The translations under genes and the position numbers were made by a program. The notes under the pieces were generated by a model, which saw only the letters and a program-made list of their open reading frames with translations, was not told the DNA's origin and searched no databases. Shown one piece after another: positions 61,401-64,000 of a stretch of 64,000 nucleotides of DNA; the stretch's first letter is position 1, and each line of letters starts with the position of its first letter. The stretch is from Helochares maculicollis (lineage: Eukaryota; Arthropoda; Insecta; Coleoptera; Hydrophilidae), in NCBI GenBank assembly GCA_033557835.1, contig JAWQRO010000058.1, forward strand, positions 1 through 64,000, written 5' to 3'.

Positions 61401-64000
61401 TGATCCTGTAGGTCGAGAAGTGGTATTCCAGTGTCGTGATGAGGGCAATATGAGAGTAAGAGTCCACTGGCTTCGAGCCAATGGCCTTCCCTTGCCAGCA
61501 GGCTCCAGCGATAGAAACGGAAGACTTGAAATTCCAAATGTGCAGATTGAACACAGCGGACAATACATATGTGCTGCTGATGGATTCCCTTCTTACACTC
61601 CAGGCGCCCAAGTATTTGTCAACCTCAAAGTGGATCCATGTAAGTTTTTACTATTTTGGCATTATAATTTTTCAGCTCAATGACTTCACTTTTTCATTCT
61701 GAATTTGTCACATATCTCGATTATAGTAGTACTAGCACATCAAAAAGTGTTAAATCATTTACTGACTAGTGATTTGCACAATTATAAAAAGTCTTTAAGA
61801 TTTTATAATAAAAAAATAAGAAACTGTTAAAATTTTCACATGCAGTCGGATCGTCAAAAACATCAACTTTACTTAAGCACGGGTTTTTATCCCCTATTGA
61901 CACCGAATATCATGGAACAGGTAATAAACTAATTACAAAAAAAAATGTTTTTGCTTAAATCATAATGATATCTGTTTCTTCTTTCACCTACTTTCAATAC
62001 ATGAATGAATGGCAATTGGTAAGCATTCAACCTGCTAATAGTATTTTAATTGGAGAATTTTAATATTTATATTTTATTTTAAATTTGTTTATATTTTCCC
62101 TACATACCCATATTTTCAGTTGTGGTTCCAACTTCTCCACCATTTAAAGCCTGCCAGCTTCATGAAGCCACTTGTTCGAACGGAGAGTGTATAGATAAAA
62201 ACCTTGTATGCAATGGGGTATTTGACTGCAAGGATGGATCTGATGAGAACCGCTGCAGTAAGTACAAGAAAAACAACAAAAGTGTCTGTACTTCCAAGAA
62301 TTTGACATAATTTTTGTTTTTGTTTTGCTAAGACCCTCATGGCTGTGAACCTAATGAGTTCCGATGTGCCAACAAACGCTGCGTACTTAAGACTTGGGTC
62401 TGTGACTCGGATGACGATTGTGGGGATGGTTCGGATGAAGCCAATTGCGCCACCAATCCACCAGGCTCAAAATGCGAATACCATCAGTTCAGTTGTGAAT
62501 CTGGTAACCAGTGTATTCCAAAAAGCTACCATTGTGATCAAGAACGTGATTGCCAAGATGGAAGTGATGAAGTAGGTTGTAGTAAGTATAATTTTTTAAT
62601 TAATCTATCAAACTCATATGGTTCATTTTCCAAATGTTTTGCCTACGAACTATTTTTAAATATGATATCTATGTTAATCTGCAGCTAAGGTAACGATAGT
62701 CAAAACTCCCCCTCCAATGGTTGAACTTGAAGTTGGCTCGACTTTCATCATCGATTGTAGAGCTTTTGGAGTACCGACTCCTGAAATTGTGTGGCGTTTG
62801 AATTGGGGACACATACCAGACAAATGCATTACTAGAAGTGAAGGAGGCCATGGAACTTTAACTTGCCATAATATACAAGTTCAAGATCAAGGAGCTTACT
62901 CTTGTGAAGCCATCAATGTACGAGGCTCGGTCTTCGCTACTCCTGACACCATCCTCACGGTTAAGATTAATGGGTCTGTTTGTCCAGCCGGATTCTTTAA
63001 TGATGATGCTGCACATCCAAGCGAATGCATTTCTTGCTTTTGTTTCGGAACTACGACCGACTGCAAATCAGCTGAATTGTTTACCTACCAAGTAAGAAAT
63101 AACTCCATATATATATATATACTGTTGAAAAATTTAACTTTGGCATTTATGTGTAATAATTTTGTACAACGTAAAATTTTCTGTAGAGTATTTAACTAAT
63201 GGGTATAAGTGAAAATGAGTTTGACTAACAGTTGTCTTGAATTAACAGTTGCAACCACCGTTTGATGCTTACAAGTATGTAGGAGTCACAATTGACCCCC
63301 ATTCTGGAGTAGTTGACATTAGAAATGAAGCATCTCCTACCGGTGCACCAAGACTAACACCAGCAGCTACACGAAACGGCCTCCAAGCCTATCTGCCAGC
63401 ACCTCAAGGCACGCTTTCACAAAATGATGTGATTCCTTACTTTGCAATGCCTGAAAACTACCACGGAAATCAACTGAAATCTTATGGGGGGTATCTTAAG
63501 TATAATCTCAAGTACGAAGGACGTGGAGAATCAACTTCTCACGCACCTGATGTGATTCTAATTGTAAGTAAATGGTTTCTTACCTTCATCCTTTAATGAC
63601 CATATTTTTTATCATCGTTTATTTTAGGGCAATGGCTACACTTTGCTCCACATTGGAAATCCCATTCCAGCCGGAAGAGAAAATAAGGTTTTTGTCCGCT
63701 TTTTCACTGGCGATTGGTTAAAGCGCTCTGAACAAGAGGAAAAGCTTGCAACTAGAGAAGAAATTATGATGGCTTTGGCAGCAGTTGAAAACATCCTCAT
63801 CAAGCTCCAGTACGTCAGTGACCATTTAGACACGACTCTCAACAACATCGTAATGGATTCTGCAGCAATGAGAGACTTTAACTTTGGACATGCAAACTAC
63901 GTAGAGGAATGCCGCTGCCCAGTTGGATACAGCGGATTCTCTTGTGAAAACTGCGCTTCTGGATACTCCAGACGCCGTTCTGGACCTTGGCTTGGCCAGT
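3557..64000 (+). CDS. trol: Perlecan / terribly reduced optic lobes (basement-membrane HSPG core protein), N-terminal part, 26 exons, 3' partial
   Basis: This is the gene-level entry; exons are listed separately. The product is the secreted core protein of perlecan, a basement-membrane proteoglycan that in Drosophila supports tissue integrity and growth-factor signalling. Seen here in order: signal peptide (residues 1-27), 19 LDLa modules (28-803), an Ig domain (about 825-905), a linker, three LDLa modules (931-1059), a second Ig domain (about 1060-1157), part of a laminin-EGF (1158-1195), a laminin IV domain (1196 to about 1395) and the start of another laminin-EGF. This LDLa/Ig/laminin IV/laminin-EGF order is diagnostic of perlecan. 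The spliced frame is open for 1424 codons. Vertebrate perlecan has 4 LDLa modules, whereas insect perlecans have many, as here. Exon joins rest on splice sites and phase, not on transcripts. No SEA-like domain I was found before the first LDLa. The C-terminal Ig, laminin G and EGF regions lie beyond 64000. Confidence 0.93.
5130..5215 (+). repeat. Fragment of a dispersed repeat family
   Basis: The segment TCAAGAATTTTCTTTCTCTT CGGCTCAG... resembles the 3' part of the repeat at 35896-35945 (TCAAGAAATTTCCTTGTCTT CGGTTCAG). Sequences of this kind, ending in GTCAGTCA-type tails, are common in non-LTR-derived short repeats of insects. The boundaries are uncertain. Confidence 0.45.
7568..7581. other. 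14-bp perfect GC-only palindrome
   Basis: CGCGGCCGGCCGCG is a perfect palindrome inside otherwise AT-rich intron. It may be a chance remnant or a CpG-rich binding site; no function is assigned. Confidence 0.5.
7700..7731. promoter_or_regulatory. Pair of GATA-containing palindromes
   Basis: ATGAGAT-GAT-ATCTCAT (7700-7716) and TATCTTAAGATA (7720-7731) are two inverted repeats, each carrying TATC/GATA-type cores, within 32 bp. The arrangement could bind GATA-family or dimeric factors in an intronic enhancer. This is inference from motif shape alone. Confidence 0.25.
13150..13345 (+). pseudogene. Possible non-LTR retrotransposon fragment
   Basis: Across one frame change, the translation reads [14 protein letters not shown] followed by [14 protein letters not shown]. 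It resembles the basic segment between endonuclease and reverse transcriptase in Jockey/R1-type elements. A similar nucleotide string recurs at 48360-48425. The fragment is short and degenerate and the family call is tentative. Confidence 0.35.
13410..13445. repeat. Probable outer end of the 13.5 kb Tc1/mariner relic
   Basis: The string GGATTTTTCAATATGGGCGG lies 60-90 bp beyond the transposase stop, where the 3' terminal repeat would be. I found no clear matching inverted copy beyond the 5' end near 14.3-14.6 kb, so the other terminus is lost or too diverged. Confidence 0.4.
13505..14321 (-). pseudogene. Tc1/mariner-family transposase pseudogene (second lineage)
   Basis: A minus-strand relic starting at ATG 14321 (MTSYTIEQ) and ending at a stop at 13505-13507. 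Pieces recognisable in shifting frames include [64 protein letters not shown] and the C-terminal NHVVFHA. These belong to the insect transposase lineage whose third catalytic Asp sits in a WPPRSPDLTPLDFFLWG-type motif. Multiple stops and frameshifts rule out activity. It is a different family from the mariner at 213-1462. Confidence 0.85.
14330..19579 (+). other. Perlecan intron 1, second part (non-coding)
   Basis: Just over 5 kb of intron without a recognised gene. Somewhat GC-richer patches occur at 15.77-16.15 kb and 17.93-18.28 kb. Their 60-100 codon frames show no known domain. They may be enhancers or old repeats. Confidence 0.4.
19580..20480 (-). pseudogene. Mutator-like transposase pseudogene (arthropod Mutator-like family)
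   Basis: A minus-strand relic. Reading from high to low coordinates: [33 protein letters not shown] (20018-20077), [27 protein letters not shown] (SWCKYQ at 19832-19849), [14 protein letters not shown] and [12 protein letters not shown] (about 19672-19700). The order GDGxSKT, ECxGHVQ, SWCKYQ, IKPIYEDL, NNESFN matches a Mutator-like transposase family common in arthropod genomes (I believe Pfam PF20700, from memory). Stops and frame changes occur throughout. The second Asp of GDGDSKT appears as Tyr. The part at 20280-20480 has an open frame but no recognised motif, so that border is uncertain. Confidence 0.8.
24331..24362. repeat. Hexanucleotide microsatellite (TTTAAG)n
   Basis: About five consecutive, slightly imperfect copies of TTTAAG. 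Confidence 0.85.
26030..26700. promoter_or_regulatory. GC/CpG-richer island inside intron 1
   Basis: This stretch has clearly more G+C and CpG than the surrounding intron, with an E-box (CACGTG near 26088), CAATTGCCA repeats at 26061-26147 and a GCCGCC-rich segment at 26641-26672. A 61-codon frame (26507-26692) ends in an Ala/Thr/Ser-rich run with no domain. It could be an alternative promoter or first exon, or simply an enhancer. Confidence 0.25.
26927..28215 (-). pseudogene. Internally deleted non-LTR retrotransposon (endonuclease-RT remnant)
   Basis: A minus-strand relic with endonuclease pieces at its start: [20 protein letters not shown], then [20 protein letters not shown], then [12 protein letters not shown] (SDH is the endonuclease signature). 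Early reverse-transcriptase pieces follow: [30 protein letters not shown]. The frame then jumps straight to a C-terminal tail ([20 protein letters not shown]...KKEWREIA, stop at 26927). The catalytic YxDD core of the reverse transcriptase is missing, so the copy suffered an internal deletion. The family type resembles craniofacial-development-protein-2-like/RTE or related LINEs. Confidence 0.8.
28216..34379 (+). other. Perlecan intron 1, fourth part (non-coding)
   Basis: About 6.2 kb of intron. It contains a T-rich degenerate periodic tract (31640-31925), an AT-only run near 30745-30788 and a GT-rich tract at 32957-33015. ORFs at 28954-29379 (minus), 29330-29542 and 33152-33448 have no recognisable domain and are treated as chance. 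Confidence 0.4.
31640..31925. repeat. Degenerate periodic tract, unit about 16-17 bp
   Basis: The motif CTTTTTAATACAA recurs roughly every 16-20 bp in diverged form (for example TCTTTTTAGTACAATA, TTCTTTTTAATACAAT, TTTCTTCTAATGAAAT). It looks like an old minisatellite. Confidence 0.45.
34380..35200 (+). repeat. Dispersed repeat, copy 1
   Basis: Begins AGCAATTACTTGCAGCTTCG CTTGCTTGAATTTTAGAA near 34387 and ends with GTCAGTCAGTCAATCAA and a TATAGATAG tail. The same start sequence recurs 820 bp later. The start and short tandem tail resemble 3' parts of RTE-like LINEs or their non-autonomous derivatives. The interior is too diverged to name a family. Confidence 0.55.
35203..35980 (+). repeat. 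Dispersed repeat, copy 2, with embedded microsatellite
   Basis: Begins AGCAATTACTTACAGCTTTG CTTGCTTGAATTTTAGAA, three differences from copy 1 over about 38 bases, and ends with a similar TATAGATAG. The segment at 35896-35945 (TCTTCGGTTCAGCGGTTTGG) resembles the fragment near 5.15 kb. A CA/TA microsatellite lies inside. Confidence 0.55.
35552..35636. repeat. Compound microsatellite (CA)n(TA)n(GTAT)n
   Basis: About ten CA units, about twenty TA units and then GTAT/GTAA tetranucleotides. A forward frame over it (35508-35726) is an artefact of the repeat. Confidence 0.95.
37147..37226. repeat. Minisatellite, unit about 20 bp, four copies
   Basis: Consecutive units GTAGAACACCCTCACATAC, GTAGAACAACCCTCACATAC, GTGATACATCCTCACGCAC and GCAGAACAACCCCCTCAAAT. 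A partial fifth unit lies just upstream (ACATAGAACAATCGC). Confidence 0.85.
40250..40315. repeat. Purine-rich imperfect repeat (GCAGGC / GAAGGAAGG)
   Basis: Strand-asymmetric purine run made of GGCAGGC, GAAGGAAGGAAGG and GGTAGATAGG units. It is a low-complexity tract. Confidence 0.6.
44340..44915 (+). other. Degenerate coding-like stretch, unassigned
   Basis: Forward frames read [37 protein letters not shown] and [20 protein letters not shown] across frame changes. An 84-codon ORF (44661-44915) follows, with a hydrophobic stretch and a Ser/Glu-rich tail. The charged helical look suggests a decayed transposon structural (gag or ORF1-like) protein, but I recognise no family. An alternative perlecan first exon at 44661-44915 cannot be fully excluded, yet no donor in phase 1 is evident. 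Confidence 0.2.
46083..46199 (+). CDS. trol: Perlecan exon 2: LDLa module 1
   Basis: Residues 28-66, phase 1-1, acceptor TTTACAG, donor GTAAGT. Six cysteines are in LDLa spacing, from [13 protein letters not shown] onward. The C-terminal acidic calcium motif, normally of the type DCxDGSDE, reads [11 protein letters not shown]. The first acidic position and the Ser are therefore replaced, and calcium binding by this repeat may be weakened. Confidence 0.88.
46672..46785 (+). CDS. trol: Perlecan exon 3: LDLa module 2
   Basis: Residues 67-104, phase 1-1, acceptor CAACAG, donor GTAAGT. The motifs TCGDGSCIP and [11 protein letters not shown] give a complete six-cysteine LDLa with an intact calcium motif. 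The coding frame stays open past the donor for about 230 nt, but that sequence has no domain signal and is taken as intron. Confidence 0.92.
48360..48425 (+). repeat. Short sequence shared with 13.26 kb
   Basis: The segment with ACTTACCGTGTAGTAAGCGA resembles AGTTACCGTGCAGTAAGAGA near 13298-13317, with similar flanks. Both are probably remnants of one non-LTR element family. Confidence 0.35.
48560..48720. repeat. Degenerate periodic tract with TTTAGACATC-type motif
   Basis: Variants of TTTAGACATCAAA recur at roughly 20-30 bp spacing (TATAGACACCAAA, TGTAGACAACTAAA, TTTAGACATAAAA, TTTAGACATCAAAA). It looks like an old minisatellite just before exon 4. Confidence 0.45.
48807..48917 (+). CDS. 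trol: Perlecan exon 4: LDLa module 3
   Basis: Residues 105-141, phase 1-1, acceptor TTTCAG. The motifs KCNNGFCIP and [11 protein letters not shown] are a canonical LDLa. The donor A|GTACGC is weaker than the gene's usual GTAAGT. The frame remains open beyond it to 49243 without any further LDLa cysteines, so retention would add about 108 residues of unstructured-looking sequence. Confidence 0.87.
49345..49569 (+). CDS. trol: Perlecan exon 5: LDLa modules 4 and 5
   Basis: Residues 142-216, phase 1-1, acceptor AAATAG, donor GTTAGT. Two LDLa modules are encoded back to back. Module 4 contains QCKDGTCID and [11 protein letters not shown]. Module 5 contains RCSNGTCLN and ends [11 protein letters not shown], where the usual GSDE is altered to SEDE but stays acidic. 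A long minus-strand ORF over this exon is a composition shadow. Confidence 0.92.
49966..50079 (+). CDS. trol: Perlecan exon 6: LDLa module 6
   Basis: Residues 217-254, phase 1-1, acceptor AAACAG, donor GTAAGC. The motifs QCYTGECVD and [11 protein letters not shown] form a textbook LDLa with a full calcium-binding motif. Confidence 0.93.
50564..50719 (+). CDS. trol: Perlecan exon 7: LDLa module 7 plus Pro-rich linker
   Basis: Residues 255-306, phase 1-1, acceptor ATGTAG, donor GTAACT. The LDLa has [10 protein letters not shown] and [10 protein letters not shown]. An acidic, proline-containing tail ([13 protein letters not shown]) follows and probably forms a flexible linker between LDLa blocks. 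No clear Ser-Gly glycosaminoglycan site is seen in it. Confidence 0.9.
51213..51227 (+). CDS. trol: Perlecan candidate 15-nt microexon 8 (linker)
   Basis: A 15-nt stretch lies between an acceptor (GAATTCAG) and a donor (G|GTATTT). It keeps phase 1-1 and would add about five linker residues (Glu-His-Ala-Pro-Gln) between LDLa 7 and 8. Exon 7 also joins directly to exon 9 in frame, so inclusion may be optional. The support is splice signals and phase only. Confidence 0.4.
51636..51776 (+). CDS. trol: Perlecan exon 9: LDLa module 8
   Basis: Residues 312-358, phase 1-1, acceptor ATTATTAG, donor GTACGT. A short Pro-rich lead (GEPTPPKT) precedes an LDLa with QCQAGHCIM and [11 protein letters not shown]. 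Asn replaces Ser in the SDE motif and the acidic residues are kept. Confidence 0.9.
51777..52707 (+). other. Perlecan intron between exons 9 and 10, with TA microsatellite
   Basis: A 0.93 kb intron with no coding signal. A pure (TA)n run of about 18 units occupies 52444-52479. Confidence 0.7.
52444..52479. repeat. (TA)n microsatellite
   Basis: About 18 uninterrupted TA units. Confidence 0.95.
52708..52842 (+). CDS. trol: Perlecan exon 10: LDLa module 9
   Basis: Residues 359-403, phase 1-1, acceptor GTGGCAG. The motifs TCSNGQCID and [11 protein letters not shown] are canonical. The donor GTGGGT at 52843 keeps phase 1. A GTAAAG four bases later would break the frame, so I chose the first. Confidence 0.9.
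53199..53414 (+). CDS. trol: Perlecan exon 11: LDLa modules 10 and 11
   Basis: Residues 404-475, phase 1-1, acceptor AACCACAG, donor GTATGT. The two modules are KCHDNTCKH...[11 protein letters not shown] and RCSSSECID...[11 protein letters not shown]. Only Tyr-Ile separates the last cysteine of one from the first of the next, so the pair is tightly packed. Confidence 0.92.
53695..53814 (+). CDS. trol: Perlecan exon 12: LDLa module 12
   Basis: Residues 476-515, phase 1-1, acceptor TCTCTAG, donor GTAGGT. The motifs RCSNGLCLD and [11 protein letters not shown] form a complete LDLa. Confidence 0.92.
54603..54710 (+). CDS. trol: Perlecan exon 13: LDLa module 13
   Basis: Residues 516-551, phase 1-1, acceptor TGAACAG, donor GTAAGT. 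The motifs QCGNNECID and [11 protein letters not shown] form a complete LDLa with almost no linker. Confidence 0.92.
54711..57238 (+). other. Perlecan intron between exons 13 and 14
   Basis: A 2.5 kb intron. I looked for cysteine-rich LDLa-like codon patterns and saw none. A GC-richer patch at 56305-56400 (CCAGGGAAGCCCCTAATGGG in its middle) stands out and may be a transposon shard. Confidence 0.55.
57239..57472 (+). CDS. trol: Perlecan exon 14: LDLa modules 14 and 15
   Basis: Residues 552-629, phase 1-1, acceptor ATTTCCAG, donor GTAAGT. Module 14 is DCGNGQCIP...[11 protein letters not shown], with Gln in place of Ser and Asn in place of the first Asp of DGSDE. Module 15 is RCNNGQCIP...[11 protein letters not shown]. 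The preceding 2.5 kb intron is the longest inside the LDLa block. Confidence 0.92.
57904..58020 (+). CDS. trol: Perlecan exon 15: LDLa module 16
   Basis: Residues 630-668, phase 1-1, acceptor ATGGCCAG, donor GTTAGA. The motifs QCSDGACIA and [11 protein letters not shown] form an LDLa. The donor is non-consensus at position 3 but is the only site that preserves phase just after the last cysteine. Confidence 0.89.
58021..59145 (+). other. Perlecan intron between exons 15 and 16
   Basis: A 1.1 kb AT-rich intron. It includes a short TA run near 58990-59008 and a Phe/Tyr-rich chance frame at 58382-58615. No exon signal. Confidence 0.6.
59146..59394 (+). CDS. trol: Perlecan exon 16: LDLa modules 17 and 18
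   Basis: Residues 669-751, phase 1-1, acceptor CCAATAG, donor GTGAGT. Module 17 is QCANGLCIA...[12 protein letters not shown] Pro/Ser linker ([10 protein letters not shown]) leads to module 18, [10 protein letters not shown]...[11 protein letters not shown]. The linker's single Ser-Gly is a weak glycosaminoglycan candidate without flanking acidic residues. Confidence 0.92.
59577..59732 (+). CDS. trol: Perlecan exon 17: LDLa module 19
   Basis: Residues 752-803, phase 1-1, acceptor GCACAG, donor GTAAGT. The motifs RCENGPCIR and [12 protein letters not shown] form an LDLa with one extra residue in the calcium loop. A His/Tyr/Pro tail (PEYSHGPHY) leads out of the LDLa array toward the first Ig domain. 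Confidence 0.91.
60200..60262 (+). CDS. trol: Perlecan exon 18: linker before Ig domain 1
   Basis: Residues 804-824, phase 1-1, acceptor TTCTTAG, donor GTGAGT. It encodes a cysteine-free linker containing [16 protein letters not shown], which I recall as similar to the equivalent linker of insect perlecans. It is too short to be judged by itself. Phase and position support it. Confidence 0.8.
60444..60458 (+). CDS. trol: Perlecan 15-nt microexon 19
   Basis: The exon is 15 nt long, flanked by acceptor CGTGCAG and donor GTGAGT, phase 1-1. It encodes Thr-Thr-Tyr-Lys-Ile and then splits a Gly codon with exon 20. The resulting [13 protein letters not shown] reads as a natural first strand of the Ig domain, which supports it being real. 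Confidence 0.65.
60459..61411 (+). other. Perlecan intron between exons 19 and 20
   Basis: A 0.95 kb intron, T-rich before the Ig-1 exon. No coding signal. Confidence 0.65.
61412..61639 (+). CDS. trol: Perlecan exon 20: Ig domain 1
   Basis: Residues 830-905, phase 1-1, acceptor CCTGTAG, donor GTAAGT. It is an I-set-like immunoglobulin fold: first cysteine in VVFQC, the core Trp in VHWLR, and the second cysteine in the SGQYIC motif. The strand [11 protein letters not shown] precedes it. In insect perlecan one Ig is known to split the LDLa array, as here. Confidence 0.93.
61846..61920 (+). CDS. trol: Perlecan exon 21: Ser/Thr-containing linker
   Basis: Residues 906-930, phase 1-1, acceptor CATGCAG, donor GTAATA. 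It encodes a cysteine-free spacer (starting [16 protein letters not shown]) between Ig 1 and LDLa 20. The frame and splice sites fit, but the exon has no domain signal and may be alternative. Confidence 0.6.
62120..62257 (+). CDS. trol: Perlecan exon 22: LDLa module 20
   Basis: Residues 931-976, phase 1-1, acceptor ATTTTCAG, donor GTAAGT. A short Pro lead ([11 protein letters not shown]) precedes an LDLa with TCSNGECID and [11 protein letters not shown]. Confidence 0.92.
62333..62581 (+). CDS. trol: Perlecan exon 23: LDLa modules 21 and 22
   Basis: Residues 977-1059, phase 1-1, acceptor TTGCTAAG, donor GTAAGT. Module 21 is RCANKRCVL...[11 protein letters not shown] and module 22 is [10 protein letters not shown]...[11 protein letters not shown]. 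The upstream intron is only 75 nt. This is the last LDLa exon seen. Confidence 0.93.
62685..63091 (+). CDS. trol: Perlecan exon 24: Ig domain 2 plus start of laminin-EGF
   Basis: Residues 1060-1195, acceptor TCTGCAG in phase 1, donor GTAAGA in phase 0; this is where the 1-1 exon pattern ends. The Ig domain has FIIDC, VWRLNW, GTLTC and the DQGAYSC signature. A cysteine-rich stretch (VCPAGFF...CISCFCFG...DCKSAELF) follows, which is the half laminin-EGF module that precedes laminin IV domains in perlecan domain III. Confidence 0.95.
63249..63563 (+). CDS. trol: Perlecan exon 25: laminin IV (laminin B) domain, N-terminal part
   Basis: Residues 1196-1300, phase 0-0, acceptor TTAACAG, donor GTAAGT. 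Laminin IV signatures are present: [18 protein letters not shown] and [10 protein letters not shown], after [10 protein letters not shown] and [10 protein letters not shown]. These are characteristic of perlecan domain III. Reading through the donor would add a short tail before a stop at 63594-63596 and is taken as intron. Confidence 0.96.
63628..64000 (+). CDS. trol: Perlecan exon 26 (cut by window edge): laminin IV C-terminal part and laminin-EGF start
   Basis: Residues 1301-1424, acceptor TTTTAG in phase 0 after a 64-nt intron. It completes laminin IV ([57 protein letters not shown]). A laminin-EGF then begins ([19 protein letters not shown]). The exon is open to the last base of the window, so the donor and the rest of the gene lie to the right. 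Confidence 0.96.

Noticed and set aside
63564..63596. Read-through of exon 25 to a stop
   Set aside because: A consensus GTAAGT donor and a clean continuation of the laminin IV domain at 63628 show this is a 64-nt intron.

Overview
The window looks like insect nuclear DNA. It is AT-rich, with GT/AG introns, wrecked Tc1/mariner and Mutator-like DNA transposons, a non-LTR retroelement remnant and microsatellites. There is no bacterial-style gene packing. The sequence alone does not fix the insect order.

One host gene dominates and runs on the + strand from about 3.5 kb past the right edge. It is the N-terminal half of the basement-membrane heparan sulfate proteoglycan perlecan (Drosophila trol, vertebrate HSPG2). 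I reconstructed 26 exons by reading splice sites and phases. Exon 1 (3557-3638) encodes a signal peptide. A 42.4 kb intron follows. A dense block (46083-64000) then encodes 19 LDL-receptor class A (LDLa) modules, an Ig domain, three more LDLa modules, a second Ig domain, a laminin-EGF piece, a laminin IV (laminin B) domain and the start of another laminin-EGF. The spliced coding sequence in the window is 4273 nt, or 1424 codons plus one base, with no in-frame stop. Every exon from 2 to 23 is phase 1-1, so almost any LDLa exon can be skipped in frame. The gene continues beyond 64000.

The rest is non-coding and transposon-derived. Left of the gene (213-1462) is a complete but dead mariner. Intron 1 holds a dead Tc1/mariner-family transposase (13505-14321, minus), a decayed Mutator-like transposase (about 19580-20480, minus), an internally deleted non-LTR retroelement (26927-28215, minus), a possible LINE shard (13150-13345), a pair of adjacent copies of a dispersed repeat (34380-35980), a minisatellite (37147-37226) and several microsatellites. 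It also has candidate regulatory patches (GATA palindromes near 7.7 kb, a GC-richer stretch at 26.0-26.7 kb).

I found no second intact host gene, no rRNA, no credible tRNA and no CRISPR array. I also saw no clear previously undescribed system. The most testable new points are in the perlecan gene: three LDLa modules with an altered calcium-binding signature, two 15-nt in-frame microexons, and a third 15-nt splice-site pair that would insert a stop. The relics are best read as intron archaeology.
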